Source: Sympetrum striolatum (lineage: Eukaryota > Arthropoda > Insecta > Odonata > Libellulidae). Taken from it: a stretch of DNA of 64,000 nucleotides. The DNA lies in contig OX388345.1 of assembly GCA_947579665.1 (NCBI GenBank), forward strand, positions 58,209,454-58,273,453, given 5' to 3'. The position numbers and the translations under genes were made by a program. Positions 1 through 64,000 of the stretch are shown piece after piece; the first letter of the stretch is position 1, and the number at the start of each line of letters is the position of its first letter. Below the pieces are notes generated by a model. That model had not been told where the DNA came from and did no database searches. It saw nothing but the letters and a program-made list of their open reading frames with translations.

Positions 1-246
1 CTGCGAAGAAGTCTAGAGAAAACACTGGCCTATCAGTATATGTGCAAACGGAGGTATAATTGTCACTATTGCACTGTTTCGATCAGTGATTGTCACTGTG
101 ATGAAGAGCACACCAAACTTCAACTGTACAAAGAATTGTCTGCAGCTAGGGTTCCATTCATTTTTGATTGTCAAATGGCAGACATTGATGCTCTTCATCA
201 ACTCAAACACTTAGCTGGGAATATCACTTCTGTATCTCTTCTATAG
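1..246 (+). CDS. last coding exon of a convergent neighbour (partial, unidentified)
   Basis: The frame starting at base 1 is open for 81 codons to TAG at 244-246. The peptide is not low-complexity: Cys/His-rich near the middle (MCKRRYNCHYCTVSIS, then DCHCDEEH), followed by helix-like sequence (KLQLYKELSAARVPFIF, ALHQLKHLAGNI). AATAAA follows at 306-311, about 60 nt past the stop, as for a real 3' end. The 5' part lies outside the window. I do not recognise the family. The Cys spacing is too irregular for a zinc-finger call. Confidence 0.45.
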   Translation: MRRSLEKTLAYQYMCKRRYNCHYCTVSISDCHCDEEHTKLQLYKELSAARVPFIFDCQMADIDALHQLKHLAGNITSVSLL

Positions 247-305
247 AATCTAAGAAACAGTTATCCCCATCACTTCCATAAACCTGTGAAAAAATTGATT
301 GGTGA

Positions 306-311
306 AATAAA
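306..311 (+). promoter_or_regulatory. poly(A) signal of the convergent gene
   Basis: AATAAA 59 nt downstream of the TAG at 244-246, on the same strand as the partial exon. It supports the reading of 1-246 as a terminal exon. Confidence 0.4.
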
Positions 312-1179
312 GAAGCTATAAAATCATCAGTATATAGCCCAAATATTAAACCAAAATATCATTATTAATCATTTTTTGTAGTTTAAATTAACCCTTTCAC
401 TTTACTTTGTTTGGACGAAGTGAAAATTTGAACAACTGTAATCGATTATTGCAGGATAAAGGGTTCAACAACTAAGCAAAAATAGCATTTCTTTACTTTG
501 GTGTAAAAGCTTCCATGTATTAGGAAACTCAAATAATACTTTCAATCAACTTGCAGATGATAATGAACCAATCAAATAAATATTAAGGAATTTTAGAGGG
601 TCATAACTTATTGGCAGCTTATCTATCCACTATTATTACACATAAATTACATACTAGGGACATTACATGAATATTGTGAATTATTAAGAGAACCAAAATG
701 TTTCACTCCAGCAATAGGAAACGAATCAAAGAAACTAAATTAACATATTAAGAAATGTGTGAAATAAGTAATACTAGAATTTAACATAGTACACATAAAT
801 ACATGTAGTGTGTGTAAAGTTTGTTTTAGTCGATTTCAGGCTTCACTTCTTTCTTCTGCAAAAAATTTATAAATAATAGCCTGACAAAACCAACACAATG
901 ATGAAAGAAAGGAATCTGAATCGAGATTCTCATTTAGACCATAGAATATGCAAGGTATGACATTCAGTAATCCATAAACATTAAACTATATGGTGATAAA
1001 GCAAGGAAGACAGAGTATAAATGGGTAGCAAAATTCACCAGAGGAAACAACACAGAAGAATTTGAGCACCAGGCATCCCTGAACATTGCATACACCAACA
1101 AACATTCACATTGTTTCTTCATTCATTTCTTATTTGGCTAATATGTGTATCACCAACAATGAAGAGAAGGTTTCTACAC

Positions 1180-1850
1180 ATTAACAACCAACTTGCCTGG
1201 GGCATCAAGGGATTAAAGATTGTCAAAAGTTACTTGTACACCAGTATGATTCAGTTATGAAGAAGCATAAGACAGGAGACAACCTATAACTTACTACATG
1301 GTATAAGCAAAACTCAAATCAACGCAATGGAAACATCAACTTCGAAAAAAGGCTGTGCTGCCCTTACTGCCACCAAACAAATGGTAACCATCTTTTGGGA
1401 TATCTCAGGCATATTGCTCATGGTCTGGCTTCTGCAAGGAACAACTGTCAAGAAAAAGATAACTGTGCAACCCTTACATTACTGATAGGATTCAGTAACA
1501 GTGTGGGATGGTCAAGTGGGGTTTTTCTTCAACATGACAAAGTGTAGCCTCACAACACTACAATTACAAAGTTAGCATCCCTGGGATTGAGTGCTGTGCT
1601 GCACCAATCATATTGCAAAGATATCATTAAATCAGATTATACAATTATCTAAAAGATAAAAGGCTAACTGCAGGTTAAGATTCCCAAACATAAAGAAACT
1701 GAAGGCAGTGTCTTTGAGTGGTGGTGTAACAAATTTAAAGAATGGTTCTGTAATGTTCTGAAATTGCCAGTAAGATGGAAAAGTGCATTCAAAGTGGTGG
1801 GGAAAGTATTGAGAAATCTCATATCTCGTAGATGATCTTCGATTAAACTC
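1180..1850 (+). pseudogene. decayed mariner-family transposase
   Basis: Conceptual plus-strand pieces, in shifting frames with stops, match mariner landmarks as I know them. GDE-like sequence lies near 1275; TIFWDISGILL (consensus VFWDxxGxxL) near 1385; a HDK remnant of the HDN catalytic block near 1535; and LPVRWKSAFKVVGK (consensus LxxRWxxCIxxxGxY) near 1765. Several frameshifts and stops separate them, so no protein is made. It sits between the dom terminal exon and the convergent gene. Confidence 0.7.
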
Positions 1851-1955
1851 ATGCTTTTAGAAATGGAATTGTAAATTGCTTCAAAATAACTCTCGTAATT
1901 AAATTTCTGTATTTAGCTTTGATTCTGGATTGAAAAGTTTGGTTTTCTTCTAATC

Positions 1956-2378
1956 CAGGGTGGCCGCAGAACAATATGTTAAAAATTAAGGTCATTTCAA
2001 GGTTTTTCCAGGTAAGGTCGAGGATTTTTCAAGGACTAAATACAGGTTTTAGTTTTTATTTAATTCTTCAATTAAAATTTGGAATTTATTCCAACAAAAA
2101 CAAGGTACAACTTTCAAGCTTTACCCAGTTATTAATGTTCACGCGAATCAGCGGCACGAATGGCGAGGGTTGTTTATGTATGAGGTTTTGGAGTATTCGC
2201 TTAGGCAGTGCTGGTGCCAGAATTTGAATGAGTGGTTTATATAGGATTGAACCAGGATAACGAGTTAAATCAGGATTTTTCAAGGTTTTGCAAAAAAAAT
2301 CAAGACGTTTTCATGGTTTTTCAAGGTCAGTAAAAATTCAAGATTTTTCAAGATTCTCAAGGTCCTGTGGCCACCCTG
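1956..2378. mobile_element. 423-bp inverted-repeat element (CAGGGTGGCC ends)
   Basis: It begins CAGGGTGGCCGCAG and ends CTGTGGCCACCCTG, near-perfect terminal inverted repeats. CTAAT occurs on both sides (1950-1954 and 2379-2383), offset by one C on the left, so the duplication is not clean. The interior repeats TTTTTCAAGG several times. CAGGG ends suggest a hAT-type miniature element. No coding capacity. Confidence 0.65.
2055..2090 (-). promoter_or_regulatory. candidate poly(A) signals for isoform A
   Basis: Two minus-strand AATAAA hexamers (2055-2060 and 2085-2090), about 435-470 nt after the isoform-A stop. They are the only ones I see between the stop and base 250. Both lie inside the inverted-repeat element at 1956-2378. 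Confidence 0.35.
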
Positions 2379-2523
2379 CTAATTTCAGTATATTTCTCCA
2401 GAAATCATAGCCCCATCGTCAAGCTTCAGTCACATCAAGTGAATTTTCCTTTCGAATTACAAATTAAATAACAGCAGAAAGAACGCATTCTTGAAGAATT
2501 ACCTCAAATTTAGAATAAGCAAT

Positions 2524-60796
<58,273 letters not shown>

Positions 60797-63700
60797 CTAC
60801 CAAAGAATTTTCAGTTAAATTAAAAGTTCAATAAAAAAATAACAGCACAGCAAAGTTGGGCTCTCTACATATGCCTTTAAATATATCATAGTTTGTTACA
60901 ATGAATAGAAACACACCAATCAAATTTTTTTAAGTTTCATGATTGAAACAGAAAACTTTGCATAATATATGTAAAACGCTATAACAATCATCAAAAAAGA
61001 TTACTTGTACATAATTACCAACAAAGATCATCATAGATAACAATTTGAAATGATTTAAATCAATATAATACAAATCAGACATTTAAAAAACTTAGGATTT
61101 ATGGATTACGCTGATCATGAATTATAGCAATCTTATCTCAGTTCATTCTTCAAATTGATAGATTTGGCATCACCTTATTCACTGAAATTTTATAACGATG
61201 AACAAATGTCTATTGATATTAGAATAATTTCCACTTTTGCTAGATTATCTCATAAGACATTGATTAAAGTTTATAAGTCATAGACAAGATCCAAGCAGGA
61301 GTCATACAACACAGGCAAAAACTAAATTACTAAATCAGTTACTATCTGTATGGATAAAATTAAGTTATAAAAACTGAAAGGTAGCTAGTTGAAACATTTG
61401 AAAAAAAATTAAGTTTGGTTATCACTCATCAGCTAAAGACAGTAATTAAAAAAAAAACAGCATAACACTCGTGATGGCAATACAGTAGTCAAAAACAATA
61501 CAAGCAAAATTCTGTGATCAAGTCCAAAATAGGCATTGGCATCAAAAGAAAAAACGATTTAGAGAGAATAAAGTAGTTATATAAAAAAATAAGAATATTA
61601 TTATTTACTCCAGGCACAACTTTGTGGTAAGATTCCATAACGCAAACATTGAAAGCTGTTTTAACATTTTTCAGTTGATTTACTTGAGCCAGTCCATGCA
61701 AAATAGTTGATTTCACAAAGATATTGGGGTGCTTAGGAACTTAATTAAGCTAAATGAGAAGAATAACAACATAATCAAGAGATTCTTGAAGAATATAATA
61801 TCATCATTTGAGTTTCCTAAAGGTGTGTATAATCTAATGGAGAGCATTAGAAAACTGTACCAGTGTACTCATTTTGTAGACAAAAATTACTAAGAAAAAG
61901 AGCTAGCAAAAGGGTAAAATATAGGGATTAAGAACTTAATAATTTACTGTTTCAAACCATGTAAAATGTTGAAGAAGACTCATATCATTGAAAAGTGGAA
62001 TGAAGTATGCAATTAATTTGATCTAAATTGAAAGCTGAATAGAAGAATAATTATTTCACCAGAAAATCAATAAAACACACTAAGTATCTTCAGCTTCTAG
62101 TACCAACAACCCATTAATCTAAAATCCATTCCCAACCTTATATTAAGAATAAGAATTTTGTATGCAACTCAATTTTTCTTGGCAGATGATGGTGATAGGG
62201 AAATCAAAAAAGAACTTATCATGCAATTGTAAGCCTCCAAAAAACCTAAGCAATAAATGGATGTATTGCCATCGCTAACAATCCAAAATGAAAAAGTTCT
62301 ATTGAAAATATTTGAACTACAGTATTTCTCACTGTACAAGATTTGCTTAGTTTGAGGAAATATGGGGCCTAAAAACTGAATGCCTTGTACTAACAAGGTG
62401 ATGTTTTGGAGAGGCTGTCAGATTGAACTTTCTGATGCCTGTGCGCTTTCAGCAGCCATGCAGCATACTATGAAGGTTTTAGTAACCCTTCCAAACTATT
62501 TCAAGCTTTTTATTTTTGCTCTGATTGTTTTAAACTTGTAAGTTTGAGCTAAGATGATAAAACCTCCAAGATGTATTTCCATTCATATCTCTCTTGTAGC
62601 CTAGTCTGGGAGACCCAAATGCCTCATTTGCTAGAATGACATTTGGAGAGATAACATATGCAAAGCCTCATCAACAAGGCTGACACAATGGTCATTGATG
62701 CTCAGGTACCATTGTCCTCTATCCTTTTACATACTTTCAACCTGTCAGTAGGTCAATATATTGGTCATCCATAAAAACATCCATGAGTCAGCATAACAGC
62801 CCATTAATTGCACACCCAAGCATTATTTATGCCTATTAGAGTTCGTAGGTTTTTGAAGTGCTTGTCTTATATCTCAGTTCATAATTAACATGCCAAATAA
62901 AATCTCAACATAATCACCTTATCTAAAAAGATGTGTACAAATCACCTACTAAATAAAAACTAGTTTGCATTCTGGATTAGTCCTAAGCTTTCTGAAGTTA
63001 ATTTTCATACACTAGCAGAAAGAGGCTGACAAACATGGATAATAAGGTTATGTCATTATCATTGCAATGTTGTCACAATATATCGACACATGGACATAGA
63101 TTAGATGACAAAAAGAACATTTGCCCTGAAAATCTGCAATTACTATCATTAGCAATGAATTAATTCATGAAACTTTTCTTTCTTAAAGGTCCAAAAATAG
63201 AAACAAACCTTTCCAGAAAACTTAAAAGAATGCACCAGTTTTATGTTTGCTTCAATACTCGAATCACCCCTCAATCATCATTTCTTAAGAATAGCCTGTT
63301 AGTTTGGAATTGATCAATTCTGTCTATATCAGCATTCCCTTTTCATTAATTATTATTAAACTATTAATTCCTATAATATATGTATAATTCCTATAATGCC
63401 AAAACAACTCGATCAAACAACAACTACCAGTAAAAACCTGCCTTCAGCATTGTTCAAAAGGAAAAGCTTTGAAAAGATGCACTCATCAAAACGAATGAGT
63501 GCAAATATACTGGTAACACATAAGCAACTATGGCCAGAGAATACTGACAGAGAAGAAATCAAAGCTGAAAGAACAGATCTCAGAGGTGTATGTATCATCA
63601 ACCATGGGTTATTCAAGGAAATTCATAGTGTGCCAAGAGACAATTCTGATTCGAATTCTGCAGAAAGACATAGAAAGGGCAAGGCATTAAAAAATATTTA

Positions 63701-64000
63701 ATTTCAAAATGGAAAGAGGGAAAATAATGATAAAAATAATAACCTAAGTCTATAACTAAAAATATTGAAGATGCCTGCACTATAAATAACTTAAACCCAA
63801 TGTAGAAATGAATTTGACAAACACCTTAAGTATATTTTTACAGAGTAAAATTGCAAAAACATTATGCAAGATAAAACATCTCCGCATAACTAATAAATTC
63901 AAAATCAAGATAACTTAAATTTCAGATAATGAAAATTAGTACGTAAGATTCCAATCACAGGGGTAGCATTGCTATCTCTCTCTAGTGCCCAAAAGTGAAG
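60797..64000 (-). other. intron or 5' region upstream of the first visible dom exon
   Basis: 3.2 kb with no coding exon I can support on the minus strand. The fly N-terminal block (ALKKRILQQKLQILRNLKERH) was looked for and not found. A plus-strand open stretch at 63396-63701 shows no recognisable protein. A fragment like family 2 (ACACCAATCAAAT) occurs at about 60914. Promoter not identified. Confidence 0.6.

Noticed and set aside
13..210. Minus-strand open frame overlapping the left-edge exon
   Set aside because: Shadow of the plus-strand frame, which has better composition and a following poly(A) signal.
388..470. Short TTAACCCTTT...AAAGGGTTCA inverted repeat as a mobile element
   Set aside because: Only about 80 bp with 6-8-bp arms and no clean duplication. 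Too weak to call.
62417..62456. Minus-strand ATG followed by MAAESAQASESSI as an N-terminal dom exon
   Set aside because: The frame stops after 13 codons with no GT donor in between.
63396..63701. Plus-strand open frame of 101 codons
   Set aside because: No recognisable domain or splice or poly(A) context. Plausible by chance in 3 kb of intron.

Overview
The window is AT-rich eukaryotic DNA from an arthropod, most likely an insect. Evidence: dozens of short exons with canonical GT-AG borders, long AT-rich introns, and fragments of mariner, pogo/Tigger, hAT-like and non-LTR elements. Almost all of it is one minus-strand gene, which I identify as domino (dom), the insect orthologue of the SWI2/SNF2 (INO80-family) remodelling ATPases SRCAP and EP400. 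Reading frames and splice phases join without a break across 44 proposed coding exons, from 60796 down to 2524. The true start codon and the first N-terminal exon(s) were not found and probably lie beyond base 64000.

Layout along the transcript (high to low coordinates): a Ser/Thr/Pro-rich linker (60495-60796); the HSA domain (59388-60218); acidic linkers (55458-58163); the first ATPase lobe (54041-54771, 53283-53420, 47543-48690); the long INO80-family insertion (37193-46336); the second ATPase lobe (34483-36379); and a post-ATPase helical region (32647-34122). At 32647 the gene forks. Reading through gives a 405-codon terminal exon with an RG-rich tract and an AT-hook, ending at 31645 (SRCAP-like, fly DOM-B type). 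Using an internal donor joins a 36-nt microexon (30859-30894) and then exons for a SANT domain (20570-22474) and a Gln/Ala-rich tail ending at 2524 (EP400-like, fly DOM-A type). One locus thus appears to make the catalytic subunit for two kinds of H2A-variant-exchange complex, as domino does in Drosophila. Window-encoded lengths are about 2736 residues (A) and 2069 residues (B).

At the extreme left, on the plus strand, an open frame from base 1 to a stop at 246, followed by AATAAA at 306, looks like the last coding exon of a convergent neighbour that I cannot identify. Between the two genes lie a decayed mariner transposase and a 423-bp element with terminal inverted repeats.

The introns are rich in small mobile elements, several with target-site duplications visible by eye: a hAT-type element with a perfect 8-bp duplication (21758-22076), TA-flanked elements (12282-12743, 17080-17475, 38218-40026) and a TTAA-flanked element (42462-42672). 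The most interesting non-coding structure is a six-copy dispersed repeat. Its ~130-bp core can fold into two hairpins, and the most divergent copies carry paired base changes that keep the stems complementary.
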